From NCBI RefSeq assembly GCF_904849725.1, contig NC_058524.1, positions 489,497,763 to 489,561,762 on the forward strand: a stretch of DNA of 64,000 bases, read 5' to 3'. Position 1 is the first letter of the stretch. Each line of letters begins with the position of its first letter. The position numbers and the translations under genes were made by a program. Positions 34,417 through 47,774 of this stretch are shown here, in pieces. This DNA comes from Hordeum vulgare subsp. vulgare. Taxonomy: Eukaryota; Streptophyta; Magnoliopsida; Poales; Poaceae. Under the pieces are notes generated by a model. It did no database searches and was not told where the DNA came from. It saw only the letters and a program-made list of their open reading frames with translations.

Positions 34417-35925
34417 TGCTTAGTATCTCTGATGCGTTGGTTTCTTTCCAAGCTTAAAGGGTGATGTAACACAGCGGCAGAAAGTATTTCCCTAAGTTAA
34501 GAAACCAAGATATCAATCCAATAGGAAGATCCACAAGACTATGTAAGCAGCACCTGCACACAAATAGCAAATCCTCGCAACCCAACGCGTGGAGGGTTGT
34601 CAATCCCTCATGGGTAAAGTAAGGATAGACTGATAGATGCAAATAAGAGTGATAGCAAATAAAATGAAGCAATGTATTTTTGGGTTTTTTGAAATATAGA
34701 TCCGAAAATAAAAGACAAACAAAATAGAAACACAAATAACCAAGTAGGTATTGCGAATAGATGATGTGAACTAGACCCCAGAGCCGTAGGTTTCACTAGT
34801 GGCTTCTCTCGATAAAATAGCAAATGGTGGGTAGAAAAATTATTGTTGGGGAATTGATAGAAAAGCAAATAATTATGACAATATTCAAGACAATGAACAT
34901 GTATATAGGAATCACGTCCAAGATAAGTGACCGACTTCTGCCTTCATCTACTTCTACTACTCCACACATCAGCCGCTATCCAGCATGTATCTAGTGTATT
35001 GAGCTTATGGAGAAAGAGAGTAATGCCTTAGGAACAATAACATGATGTAGAGAAGATCTATTCATGTAGGCAAAAACCCCATCGTTTTATCCTTAGTGGC
35101 AATTATACATGTGTGTCATGTCTGTTTCTATCACTGATATTGAGCACCTCAAGATCGAACCCATCACAAAGCACAGCTTCCTCTTGCAAGATAAAAGATC
35201 AAGTTGGCAAGACAAAAACCAAATGTCAGAGAAGAAATACAAGGCTATAATAATCAAGCATGAATATGTTTTTATAGATCTGATCATAAACTCACAATTC
35301 ATCGGATCCCAACAATTACACCCCAAAAGAAAGAGTTACATCATATTGATCTCTAAGAGACCATTGTATTGATAAACAAAATGAGAGAGAAAGCCATCTA
35401 GCTACTGCCTACGGACCCGTTGGTCTGATACGAACTACTCATGCATCATCGAAGGAGCACTAATGAGGATGAGGAACCCCTTCATGGTCGTGTTCTTCTT
35501 TGAAACGGGTTCTAGATTGGATCCCATGGTTTCTCGAACTTGTGGTGACCAAAACAATTTTTCTTCGACTCATCTAGGGTTTTCTGAATATTGGGGTATT
35601 TATAGAGCTCAGAGGCGGTGGAGGCGGTGCTCGAGGCCCCCACTAGACACTAGGCAGCGCCATGGGCCTCTGGCGCGTCCCGATGTCTAGTGCTCCCAAG
35701 TTTCCTTCTAGTCCAAAAAAATTACCTGTAAAGTTTAATGGCATTTGGACTTCATTTGATATGGATTTCTGTGAAGAAAAAATAGCAACTGGCACTAGGC
35801 ACTATGTCAATAGATTAGTCCCAAAAAATGGTATAAATTTGTTATAAATGATCATATAACATCCAAGAATGATAACGTAATAGCATGGAACAATAAAAAA
35901 TTATAGATAGGTTGGAGACCTATCA
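34417..35925 (-). repeat. 3' LTR of element D
   Basis: 1,509 bp. On the minus strand it starts TGATAGGTCTCCAACC. The polypurine tract AAGATTGGAGATGT lies just inside (35926-35939). Divergence from the 5' LTR shows the insertion is not recent. Confidence 0.9.
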
Positions 35926-38430
35926 ACATCTCCAATCTTAATTCCTGCTCGTCCTCGAGTAGGTAAATGATAAAAATAGAATTTTTGATGTGGAATTATG
36001 CCTCACATGTTCATCACATTCTTCTCTTTCAGCATGGACATATGGACTTACAGATGACGCAAAGCAATAGTCTATAATTTGACATGAACATTTCAACACT
36101 CATGCATATCAACAAGCAACCAAGTCTTTCAAAATATCAACGCTAAAGAACGTTATCCCTAGCCCATCAGGCTCTATCATTGATCCATTCATGCAACAAA
36201 CACAAATATTAAGTAGATCCAATGCTCAATTATTATAATGGTGTTCCTTAATTGGTGCTTTATGAGAGAAGATGGAGACTCAAATTCAAAATAAAAAAGT
36301 TGCATAAGGTAAATAGATAGGCCCTTCGTAGAGGGTACGAGGGATTTGTAGAGGTGCCATAGCTCAAAATGAAAAATTTAGAGATAAAATATTTTTGGTG
36401 GTATGCTTTTCCTATCAACGAAAATGACTAAGAGTTTCCAATATCCTCCATGCTAAACAAATTATAGGCGGTTCCCAAACTGAAAATAAAGTTTATTCCT
36501 TTTTCCGCAATTCTTTCACATTCCACGGCTAGCCGTACCCACGGGTACCATCCATACCAACACTTTCCAAGAAATTTATTATTTGACAACATAAAATAAA
36601 TTTTCTTTGCATTTTGGGACTGGGCGTCCCTATTACCGCCATACTCTCGTGCAATGATAAGTGAATAATCACTCATCTTGAGATTAACTTATTTAACATT
36701 GAATATACCGTCTACCCCTCGCCGCTTCATGAGCAGTACGAGCACACAAAACAGAAATTTATTTTGAAAGTTAGAGTTGGCACATACAAATGTACTTGGA
36801 ACTACATTGAAATATCGCATATAGGTAGGTAGGGTCGACTCATGTGGCACAACTTTGGGTTTAAAATTTGGATGCACAAGGAGTATTTCTGCTTAGTACA
36901 AGTGAAGGCTAGCAAATAGATTGAGAAGCACCCAGCCAAGGAAAAAAACCATCATATGTGAACATTAAACATATCCAACACCGAATAATTCAACACAAGT
37001 AGGATGTAATTTCATAGCATAATTATTGACTTTACGTGCATGCATAGGGAATCACAAACCTTAACACCAATATTCTTGCTAGAGCATAATTACTCATGAA
37101 CATAACTCACATATTACCATATTCATATCGCAAAACTGTTGCAAAGAATCAAGCTTGATATCCAATGATCTTCATGAGAGTTTTTATTATATCTTTCCTG
37201 GACATTCATCACTTTGGGAATAATTTTCATTCAAAGCAAATTGCCAATGCAAATAACAAGCTCTCAAACAAATATAAGTAAAGAGCAAAAGCACAAGTTT
37301 CTTTAAAAAATTTAACTCTCAAAATTATATAAGTGAAGCTAGAAAGGATTTCTTCAAAATTTGAGCAACTCTTAAAATAATCTAAGTGAAGCATGAGAGA
37401 AAATTTCTTCAAAACAATAGCACCATCGTACTCAAAAATATATCAGTGAAGTACTTGAGCAATTCCATGGCTCAAAAAATTTAAGTGAAGCATGGAGAGC
37501 GATTCTATAAAATTATAGCATAATTTAGCTCTCTCTAATGGATGTGTCTAGAAAGGTTTATTATGACAAACTAACCAGCAAAGAAAGCAAAGAAACAAAT
37601 GGTACAAGACGCTCCAATCAAAACTCATGTGTGACGAATACAAATATAGCTCCAAGTAAAATTACCGATGGTTTTTAGAAGAAAGATGGGATGCCTTTCG
37701 GGGCATCCCCAAGCTTAGTTGCTTGGTACTCCTTAGATATTGCCTTAGGGTGCCATGGGTAATCCCCAAGCTTAGGCTTTTATCACTCATTACTCCATCA
37801 TCCATTGTGATCTCACTCAAAACTTGAAAACTTCAATCATACAAAACTCAACAAAATTGTCATGAGATCCATTAGTGAAGAAAACCAAACTTTACTATAG
37901 GTAATATTGAAAACGTATTCTTATTTTGGATTTGCATTATACCTACTCTATTATAACGTTACCATGGCTTATGACCCCAGGTATAAACCATAGAATCATT
38001 AAAATAAGCACATAACAGAAAGAAAACAAAATGTGTTAAAAATAGAACAATGTGTAAAGATCCGAAATTTATTTATACTTCTGTAACCCTAAAAAATCTG
38101 AAAAATTAGTATAACATAGGTAATTTGTATATAAATCTTGTTTAAAAAGTGCACACACTTTTGACGTATATGTGATTTTTAGGATTTTTTCTACGAGACG
38201 CAAAAGTTTCTATTTTTCAACAGGATTAAAGCGACTAACACCCCACATGATCCCAAAGGATTTATTTGGAACAAATACTAAATAAAAGCACAAAAACACA
38301 ACTATAATAGTAGCATAATTGTGCAAACACTCAAGAACTGAAAGAAATAGTGAAAACAAATTTTATTCATTGGGTTGCCTCCCAACAAGCGCTATCGTTT
38401 TACGCCCCTAGCTAGGCATATAGCATAAAT
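35926..38430 (-). other. Non-coding 3' internal region of element D
   Basis: AT-rich, no supported gene; homologous to 1-2481 of element A. It includes the conserved block CCTCCCAACAAGCGCTATCG near 38376. Confidence 0.7.
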
Positions 38431-38439
38431 TTTAAGTGA

Positions 38440-40494
38440 TGTCATCCTTAGCGATTGATCTATAGGTTGACCTCATGATTTATTCATATGGTAATTTATT
38501 TTTAGTTCTAGGGAAGTGTTCGATTCTTTTTCTTAGTGTAAACTTAAATCTAATATTCCCTTCTTTCATATCAATCACGGCCCCTATAGTACGCAAGAAT
38601 TATTGTACAAGACGGGTTCACTCAATATCAAGAACAATAAAATCTATGGGCACATAATTCCTATTTGCACTAATAAGAAAATCATTAATTCTTCCCATAT
38701 GTCTTTAATAGTAGAATCCGCCAAGTGCAAACTGAGAGAACATTCTTCAATATTGGTAAGACCAAGCACATCACAAAGAGATTTTGGAATTGTGGAAACA
38801 CTAGCACCCAAATCACATAAAGCATAGCACTCAAAATTCTTAATTTTGATCTTAATGGTGGATTCCCATTCATCATGTAATTTTCTAGGAATTGAAATCT
38901 CTAGCTCTAACTTTTCTTCCAAAGCTTTTATTACCACATCCGAAATATGTTTAGTAAATGCTTTATTTTGTTCATAGGAATTGGGTTAATTTATCATGGC
39001 TTGCAAGATAGAAATATTTCAATAAGAGCAGCTATTAAAATTAAAAATAATTGCAATCCAAAAAGTGGGTGCATCACTAGCTAAAGTTTTGACCTTTTCT
39101 ATCCCACTTTTATCAATTTTTTCAATAAGATTTTCAGCCTTGAAATCGTGGGAACGCCCTCTAGTCAAAGTTGACACTTCTTCAGTTCCCTCATCATTAA
39201 TTTTAACATTACTAAATAGGAAATCAATAGACCAAACACCAATCATTTTAATCTCTTCATCATTATTAGGAAAGCAATCCGGAAATGCTCTTTCTAGAAA
39301 TTCTCTTTTAGCTCCAAGCATAGCGGTTATTTTCTTACTATCATATACAGAAACATATAAAGATTTAATTGATTCATTAATATGAACCTTAGGAAGAATT
39401 TTATTCTTGATATTTTTACATCATGCGAAATTCAATCAATGCTTCTAGACATATCATCAATCTTATTCAACTTCTCTTCTATCGTAGTATTGAAAGCTTT
39501 TTGCGCATTGATAAATTCCTTAATATTACTCTCAACAATAGAGGGTATACTAGCATTATTATTATCAGAATTACCGTAGATATTGCCATAATTACTTGAA
39601 GAACTTCCAGGATACGACCTAAGATTCAAATTGTTCCTATAAGCATTATTATTAAAATTATTTTGTGAGACAAAGTTCACATCTACGACATTATTATTTT
39701 GCTCAATCAAAGTAGACAAAGGCACATCATTAGGATCAATAGGAGCATACTTACTATAAACCAATTTCATAAGAGCATCAACTTTATCACTCAAAGCATC
39801 AATTTCTTCAATAGAATTAACCTTTTTACTAGTAGGATCTCTTTCAGTATGCCATTGTGAATAATTAGCCATGACATTATCAAGCAATTTAGTAGCACCA
39901 TCCAAAGTAACTTCCATAAAGGTACCACCGGTAGTAGAATCTAAAATATTTCTACAAACAAAATTCAATCGTGCATAAATTTTTTGTATGATCATCCACA
40001 AATTCAAACCATGAGTTGGGAAATTTCTTATCATCAATTTCATCCTTTCCGAAGATTGGAAACATGATCACGCTCAAGTTATTCAAAATTCATAATATGA
40101 TTTCTAAGAGAAATAATTTTCACGGGACGAAAATACTTTGTGATAAAGGCATTTTTGCACTTGTTCCAGGAATCAATATTATTTCGTGGCAAAGATGAAA
40201 ACCAAATTTTAGCATGATCAAACAAAGAGAATGGGACTAATTTCAGCTTTACAATATCATTGTCCACATATTTGCTCTTATGCATATCACACAATTCTAG
40301 GAAAGTGTTTAGTTGTGATGCGCCATCCTCATTAGGAGTGCTGGAAAGTTGCTCTTTCATAACAAGATTCAACAAAGCGTCATTAATATCATAAGACTCC
40401 GCAGTAGTGGTGGGAGAAGCTATCGGGGTGCTAAAAAATCATTCTTATTGGTATTGGAAAAATCACACAACTTAGTGTTTTGCTGAGTCATCAT
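38440..40494 (-). pseudogene. gag-protease remnant of element D
   Basis: Starts Met-Met-Thr-Gln-Gln at 40494. Gag blocks: MKEQLSSTPNEDGASQLNTF (~40360), WFSSLPRNNIDSWNKC (~40210-40165), RNILDSTTGGTFMEVTLDG (~39955-39900), then an Asn/Ser-rich linker to 39432. The protease part has CDLGASVSTIPKSLCDVLG (about 38755-38810). Frameshifts separate the open pieces (near 40430, 40070, 39430-39320 and 38700). Same order as in element A. The product would be a capsid and its maturation protease; both are broken here. Confidence 0.8.
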
Positions 40495-40673
40495 GACTAC
40501 GCAAGCAAGAACACAAGCAAACAAGAGATCCGAGAAGAAAATGGAAAGAATGCAAATTAACAAGGCAAATTTTGTGACGTGGGGGAGAGGAAAACGAGAG
40601 ACAAATGGAAAATGATGTAATTGCAAGGAGATGATATTTGTGTGTAGGAACCTGATAGATCTTGACTTGATCC

Positions 40674-40691
40674 TCCTCGGCAACGGTGCCA
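40674..40691 (-). other. Primer-binding site of element D (tRNA-Asp type)
   Basis: The minus strand reads TGGCACCGTTGCCGAGGA, differing from the tRNA-Asp complement at two of 18 positions; 7 bases inside the LTR. Confidence 0.8.
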
Positions 40692-40698
40692 GAAATCT

Positions 40699-42246
40699 TG
40701 CATAGTTTTGCTGATGCGTTCGTTTCCCTCCAAGCTTAAAGAGTGATGTAACAGTGGCGACAAGTATTCCCCTCAGTTAAGAAACCAAGGTATCAATCCA
40801 TTAGAAAGATCGACAAGACTATGTAAGCAGCACCTGCGCACAAATAGCAAATCCTCGCAACCCAACGCATGGAGAGGTTGTCAATCCCTCGTGGGTAAAG
40901 TAAGGAAAGATTGATAGATGCAAATAAGAGTGGTAGGAAATAGAACATAGCAAGGTATTTTTGGTTTTTGATAATATTGATCTGAAATAAAAGAGCAAAC
41001 AAAAAATAAAAGGAAATAGCAAACTAGAGATTGTAAATAGATGATGTGTAGTAGACCCGTGGGCCGTAGGTTTCACTAGTGCCTTCTCTCGAGAAAATAA
41101 CACACGCTGGTTAGACAAATTACTGTTGGTCTATTGATAGAAAAGCAAGTTAATATGACGATATTCAATACAATGATCATGTATATAGGCATCACGTCCA
41201 ACATAAGTATACGGACTTCTGCTTGCATCTACTTCTATTACTCCACACATCAACCGATATCCAACATGCATCTAGTGTATTTAGTTCATGGAGAAACAGA
41301 GTAATGCCTTAAGAACGATGACATGATGTAGACAAGATCTATTTATGTAGGAATAGACCCTATCATTTTGTCTTTAATGGCAACGATACATGCGTGTCAT
41401 GTCTCTTTTTGTCACTGAGATTGAGCACCGCATGATCGAACCCATCACAAAGCACCTCTTCCCATTGCAAGATAAAAGATCAAGTTGGCCAGACAAAAAC
41501 CAAATATCGGAGAAGAAATATGAGGCTATAATAATCAAGCATGAATATGTTTTCATAGATATGATCATAAATTCACAATTCCTTGGATCCCAACAAACAC
41601 ATCGCAAAAGAAATAGTTACATCATATTGATCTCCAAGATACCATTGTATGGACAAACAAAATGAGAGAGAAAGTCATCTAGCTACTTCCTACAAACCCG
41701 TAGGTCTGATATGAACTACTCATGCATCATCGAAGGAGCACCAATCAGGACGGTGAACCCCTCCCTGGTCGTGTCCTTCTGTGAAACGGTCTCTAGATTG
41801 GATCTCGTTGTTTCAGGAAGTTGCGGCGGCCTAAACAATTTTTCGTTGACTCCTTTAGGGTTTTCTAAATATTGGGATATTTACAGAGCTCAGAGGCGGT
41901 GGAGGGGGTGCCCAAGGCCCCCACTAGATACCAGGCCATGCTAGGGGCCTCTGGCGTCCCCTCATGTCTATTGGCCCATCTGGGCCTCGCGTGCTTCTCA
42001 TTCTTGGCTCCCAAGTTTCCTTCTAGTCCAAAAAAGTCTTTGTAAAGTTTTTTGGCATTTGTGCTTCATATGATATGGATTTTCTATGAAGGAAGAACAC
42101 AGCAAAAAATAGCAACTAGAACTATGTTAATAGGTTAGTCCCAAAAAATGACATCTAGTTGCTATAAAATGATCATAAAACATCCAAGAATGATAACATA
42201 ACAGCATGGAACAACCAAAAATTATAGATACGTTGGAGACATATTA
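40699..42246 (-). repeat. 5' LTR of element D
   Basis: 1,548 bp. Minus-strand start is TAATATGTCTCCAACG (the expected TGATA start mutated); it ends ...ACTATGCA. The tail is short and lacks the internal primer-site copies seen in element A. Confidence 0.88.
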
Positions 42247-43154
42247 GTTAGTTTGTCCCTCTTATGGGGGATGTCACGTCAAGAGGGAGCTATACTGTAA
42301 GACTTGAGTCAAAGCATCTCACAAGGTATGAACATACATTAAAAGCTTTATGTAAAAGTGTGCACCCCACTTGTGCTTGAACCATGAGCATGACCTGTGA
42401 TCAAGTATTCTTACATGGCTCCTAAGTCAACATACTGATATATAGATGACTTTGTCATCAAAAAAGTGCTTGGTATATACTAGGGTGATTTTGCATGGTT
42501 GTCATATTTTATTTGACATCTTTATGTGTGAGCATGTTGGTACGCACATTTATACTCTTTTGAAGACATACAATTGTTGTTATTTCACTTTCATTTTTTT
42601 GGACAATAAGATGTGCAAGAATACATCTATGTTTTCTCATCTCAAATTCTATTCATGCTACATCAAAAAATTTGAGCAAACACTTTTCGGACACTCTGTG
42701 TAAAGAGCACTCGGAGTTCCGTCTTGACAAGGGATGACTTCCAAAACCTCCCATGCGCCACTTGGTGTAACCAACTCTCAATACTCGGTTTCACCAAAGC
42801 ACTAGGGTTGATCTAGATTTTCAATCTTAGTACCACCGATCTTAAAATATCAAGGTCATGAAGTTGCTCTGTCCTGAGGCAGTTAGGCATCTCGGTGGAA
42901 CCGAAATTTTTGGCCCGGTGTCACCAAAAGCACATGGATATATATATCCCGCGGACCCAAACTTTGAAATTAAATCATCAAACGTTGTCCCCATACCGCA
43001 CTAATGCAACCGCTCGTGTCCATGGACGATCTACTTGCCTCACGTATGCCGTCGCCACCAGAGTCCGCCGCTGTCAACCCGATCCCTCTCCGCCGTTGTT
43101 ACCGTAGCGAGGTATTCACCGAATTAGGGTAATATTTCGAACCCTATTGCACTC
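42247..43154 (+). other. Non-coding middle part of element G (left of solo LTR)
   Basis: No supported gene. Includes short CTCGGT/ACCGA-type motifs and a GC-richer end (42960-43110). Confidence 0.5.
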
Positions 43155-44808
43155 TGCTACTGCAACAAAAGACCTTCCAACGGCGCCAGAAACACGTGCT
43201 GACGGGAGACTGTTCTTGTCTTGATTCTCCTCAGCAACGGCACCTGGAATCCTTCTACTACGGCTACGCCTTTAGGGACTTCCTAGGCAAGTATGCCAAG
43301 GATTTCCCCATGGCCTTGGAGCCTTGCGTTGGTGTTCCCTCGAAGCGGAAAGGGTGATGTAGCCCAGCGGTGGTAAGTATTTCCCTCAGTTTTGAGAACC
43401 AAGGTATCGATCCAGTGAAGGAGTATCACAAGTGCCTGCACAAACACAAAGAACCTGCTCCCAACGCTATGAAGGGGTTGTCAATCCCTTATAGATTGTT
43501 CACAAAGTGAGAACTGAAAGCAACAAAGTAACAAAGCAAAGTAAAAGCGGAGGTGTAAACGATAGATGTGAATAGACCCGGGGGCCGTAGTGTTTACTAG
43601 TGGCCTCTCTCATGAAAGCAAGTAGACGGTGGGTGAACAAATTACTATCGAGCAATTGATAGAACCACGCAAAGTCGTGACAATATCTATGGCAATGATT
43701 ATATCTATAGGCATCACGTCCAAAACAAGTAGACCGATACTTTCTGCATCTACTACTATTACTCCACACGTCGACCGCTATCCAGCATGCATCTAGTGTA
43801 TTAAGTCCAAAAGAACAGAGTAACGCTTTAAGCAAGATGACATGATGTAGATGGACAATCTCATATCAACGACAGAGCCCACCTTGTTACCCTTGATGGC
43901 AACTAATCAATGTGTGCCTTGCTGCCCCTACTGTCACTGGGAAAGGTCACCACATGGGAAGAACCCAAAACCAAGCACTTCTCCCATTGCAAGAGTCATA
44001 GATCTAGTTGGCCAAACAAAACCCAAGACTTAGAGAGACTTACAAGGATATCAAATCATGCATATAAGAAATCAGCAAAGACTCAAATATATATCATAGA
44101 TAATCTGATCACAAATCCACAATTCATCGGATCTCGACAAACACACCGCCAAAGAAGATTACATCGGATAGATCTCCATGAAGATCATGGAGAACATTGT
44201 ATTGAAGATCCAAGAGAGAGAAGAAGCCATCTTGCTACTAACTACGGACCCGTAGGTCTGAAGTGAACTACTCACGAGTCATTGAAGGGGCGATGATCAT
44301 GATGAAGAAGCCCTCCAACTCCAAAGTCCCCTCCGGTATGGCGCCAGGAAGGGTCTCCAGATGATATCTCGCGGAAACGGAAGCTTGGAGTGGCGGAAAA
44401 GTATTTTCGAGGCTCCCTTGATTTTTTTCTGTATTTTAGGGAATGTATAGGCGCAAGACCTAGGTCAGGGGGCGCTCGGGGAGGCCACAAGCCTGCCCAC
44501 CACCGCCTCCCCCCTGGTGGCGAAGTGGGGGCTTGTAGGCTCCCTGTAGCCCTCCTGGCTTGGCCCACAGGCCCCCTAATCTTCTTCCGTTCGGGAAAAC
44601 ATCATTTCGGGGATTTTATTCCGTTTGGACTCCGTTCCTAAATCACATCTGAAAAGAGCCAAAAACACAGAAAAAACAGGAACTGGCACTTGGCACTGAA
44701 TTAATAAGTTAGTCCTAAAAAAGATACAAAAGGTACATAAAACATCCAAAGATGACAAGATAACAGCTTGAAACCATCAAAAATTATAGATACGTTTGAG
44801 ACGTATCA
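43155..44808 (-). mobile_element. Solo LTR of the element A type
   Basis: 1,654 bp, flanked by a perfect 5-bp duplication CACTC (43150-43154 and 44809-44813), so both ends are certain. Minus strand: TGATACGTCTCAAACG ... GCAGTAGCA. No internal region is left, as expected from LTR-LTR recombination. The defined end proves that the extended tail with primer-site-like motifs (about 43179-43193 and 43235-43250) is part of the LTR. Confidence 0.95.
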
Positions 44809-45355
44809 CACTCCAACTAGTAATTCTTGCGCATTAGGAAGTGTTTCACCTCTTGTCACGGATTGCATGAATATCATCCACCGGAAAACTCCTAAGGATC
44901 ACGCGAACAAAAAACTTTAGGTTTAGGTTTCCAACGTATGCGTCTCGGAGTCACCGAGTGGAATCAGATTGGTGTCACCGATTTGAATTTTAGGGCTTCT
45001 CAAAACAGTCTCAGTGAGACCAAGTCACCTTTCGGTGAAACCGAAAGTTTTCACCAAGTCTATGTAAATGATATTGTCAGTCCCGGTAGCTTTGAAATTC
45101 CAACTCGATGGAATCGAAACCCATAGAGTGGAAATCTAAAAATAACTTTTTTAGTTTTAAATTTGGAAAAATAGTTGTGTTTTTTGATGCTTATCTATTC
45201 CACTCCTCTATATCCATTCACAGGGCAGTTCTCAGCTATGTGAGGATCATATGATAGTCAGAATGATTTCAGAGAGCCAAGTGTAGATCTTGTTCCTCGC
45301 ACTAGTCCACAAGCTATTTTTTAGACCCACGCACCGCCAGTTCACATGGCTTGCC
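44809..45355 (+). other. Non-coding middle part of element G (right of solo LTR)
   Basis: No supported gene. Dense in CGGAGTCACCGAGTGG-like motifs (44940-45110), which read as alternating CTCGGTG/CACCGAG inverted units. Confidence 0.6.
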
Positions 45356-47218
45356 CAAGGCAGCCAACAGGGCCAGGAAAAATCTGAACTCAGATGAGGA
45401 AGATGCTGACTTTTGTTCCAACTGAGGTCACACCCACTAGGAGGACAATTAGAAAGGAGTATGCCAACACTAATGCATTGAAAGCTCTAGAGACACCTAA
45501 GTGTGTTGATAACCCAGTTCATCATGAAGATCAAAGTCCTGGCTAAGAAGCGTGCCAAGAAGAGAGAAAGGAAGAGAACTATCCATGTTATTGGGAGGCC
45601 AACCTCCATAGTCAGAACTCTTAAGCAGAGTGAAGAGGAAGAGGAGGAACCTACTACAAACCCTCCTCCTTCTAAGAAAAGGAAGCTCATGGCCGATGCT
45701 ATGCCTAGAAAGTCACATTCTAAGGCCAAGCCCTGTGCTCCGAGGAATACCAGCTGCCACGAAGCCCAAGAAGACTACCAAAGACATTCTAACAGCTGAG
45801 AAGAACAAGAGTTAAAACTCCAGGGATGCGGCTGAAAAAGATTAGGAACTTGTTGTTTTGAGGGAACTGATACCTCATCTAGCAGAACACAATAATGATC
45901 ATCCGGTTGTAGAGGATATGAAGAATTGGAAGGATCAAGGCTCATGAAATGGAGAGGTGTTGATCCCTATGCTATGAGGAGAAGGACAACAGTTGATGCT
46001 CACTTCCACACTAAGGAGGAACAAGATTTTTATCACACTTTCTTGTTAGACAAGAGTCCATCTGTCAGTGACATGAGGTAAGTCGATTGGAAGTTCATCA
46101 AGGGGAATGAAGACTACTTCCCTCATGTGCTACAAAACTTCAAGGCCATTGACATTGATGAGTTTGTCGGTACAGAGTTGACAACTTGGGATGATGAAAT
46201 TATCATGCAATTTTATTCTAGAGTTCATTTCTAACCAGATGGAAAAATTGTATGGATCACTGAAGGCACTAGGTACTAGTCTTCTATTGATGAGTGGGCT
46301 ACTATGTTAGGAACGCAAAGGTGTAGGATGGACATCTTGATGTGTATGCTGAGGCTAGGATGAACCACAATTCCATGGCCTATATGTAAAACCCTATTCC
46401 AAGTGCATACCTGAAGTCACACAAGTTTGGATATGTCTACTTCTTGCAAGAAGGACTACCCACCACCAACACCATTATGAGGTACACCTTGATGCCTAAA
46501 TCAGGTGATCACAAGATAATCAGGGGGTATTCCATCAATATGTTGCACCATGTAAACACCGACACCGAGATAAAGGTGATGGATTTGATTTTAGAAATAA
46601 TTAAGATGACTGCTGCTGGCCAGAAAAGGTCATGTGGATATTCTCCCTACATTCATATGCTTATCAACTCCAAATTTGAAAGAGCATTTATCTGCTTGAT
46701 CAACCACACTTTCCCCTCTAGTCAGAGTTTGAGGACAATTTTGTTGATATGGATCCAAGTTATCCCACTTCATCCACTGTACAACCCCAGATTGAGGAAG
46801 AGGCCAGAGCTAAAGTTGCTAGAGCCACTAGTGCTCAAATTCCGAGAACAAAGATTAACCAAATGGTATATCTCATCAGCACCATCCAAGGGATGGTGAA
46901 GAACATGAATGACACTCTGCTGAAACAAAGGAGCCTTGAGAGGATAGTGGAAATCAAATTTCATGATCTTGATGGCAAGGTGACTAAGTTGAGGACAACG
47001 TGAACCAGGTGAAACATGAAGTGGATGATGTGCAAAGCCCCAGCTCTAGTGATGTTGATGACAATCCTCGCCTCCAGACTCACACTCAGTTCAAGACACA
47101 TGCCAGATCTTCTATTGTGCGAGTTAGAGAGACGAGACCATCATTATTAGCACCTGCATCAGCTCCATCAGCTCCGTCAACACCACATGTATCTACTCCA
47201 CCACCTCAGAGTACATAA
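45356..47218 (+). pseudogene. Second ORF of element G ('putative plant transposon protein' type)
   Basis: Readable pieces in order: a Lys/Arg-rich start (IKVLAKKRAKKRERKRTI, ~45530), a Glu run, RGVDPYAMRRRTTVDAHF (~45950-46005), LLDKSPSVSDMR, stop, VDWKFIKGNEDYFPHVLQNF (~46085-46143), TELTTWDDEIIMQFYS, YTLMPKSGDHKIIRGYSINM (~46484-46543), and a coiled-coil C-terminal part (MVYLISTIQGMVKNMNDTLL) with a Ser/Pro-rich tail ending near 47218. Multiple stops and shifts (for example TAA at 46079 and 46232) make it a pseudogene. Function unknown; I recall the same domain as common in wheat retroelements. Confidence 0.6.
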
Positions 47219-47774
47219 GTAGAAGCATTCAGGGAAGATGTTCTTTGGACTCCTTCCATGGCCACCGGAAGAGACCATGCCTAGAGTGACTCTTAGCTCT
47301 ATACCTTCAAGCTTTTTGGTAACCTCTTGCCAAAGGAGAGGAAGTGTATAGGTCGTAGGGATTCACAAGAAAGAACATGTTCCATTTTGGTTTTCTCTCT
47401 TCATTTTAAAACATTTTTTATCGTGTGGATGTCATAAAACTCATTATATTTGATCGTGAACTTTGTGTTTCTTGCTACTATTTCCTATCCTTGTTATGTC
47501 TATATGATGATCATTCACTCATGTCTGGTGTTATGTGCATTGTAATCCATTCATATCATTTATGCTCTCCACCAAGATGTATGTGACATGGAAGAGTGAC
47601 CCATGATCCTAATAGATTTTGCATTTGCATTAAACCCAAATTTAAAATAATGCACAAATTTAGGGGGGGGTCTTGCTTATCACATGCGTATCCAAGGGAT
47701 GATGCGATTCATTGTTTATATCATATCAAAGCTTTGATCTATATGTTGTCATCAATTGCCAAAAAGGGGGACAT
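47219..47774 (+). other. 3' untranslated region and polypurine tract of element G
   Basis: No ORF of note. Ends in GCCAAAAAGGGGGACAT, the probable polypurine tract, immediately before the LTR start. Confidence 0.55.

Larger units (their letters stand above)
34417..42246 (-). mobile_element. Element D: full-length non-autonomous gag-protease LTR retrotransposon
   Basis: 7,830 bp, minus strand: 5' LTR 42246-40699, primer site, leader, gag, protease, ~2.5 kb non-coding, 3' LTR 35925-34417. Flanking 5-mers are GTTAA (34412-34416) and GTTAG (42247-42251), a duplication with one mismatch. Removing D rejoins element G (CCCAAGGTTAGTTTGTCCC). The 4,773-bp interior holds gag and protease only, so the family depends on other elements for reverse transcription and integration. 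Confidence 0.9.
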
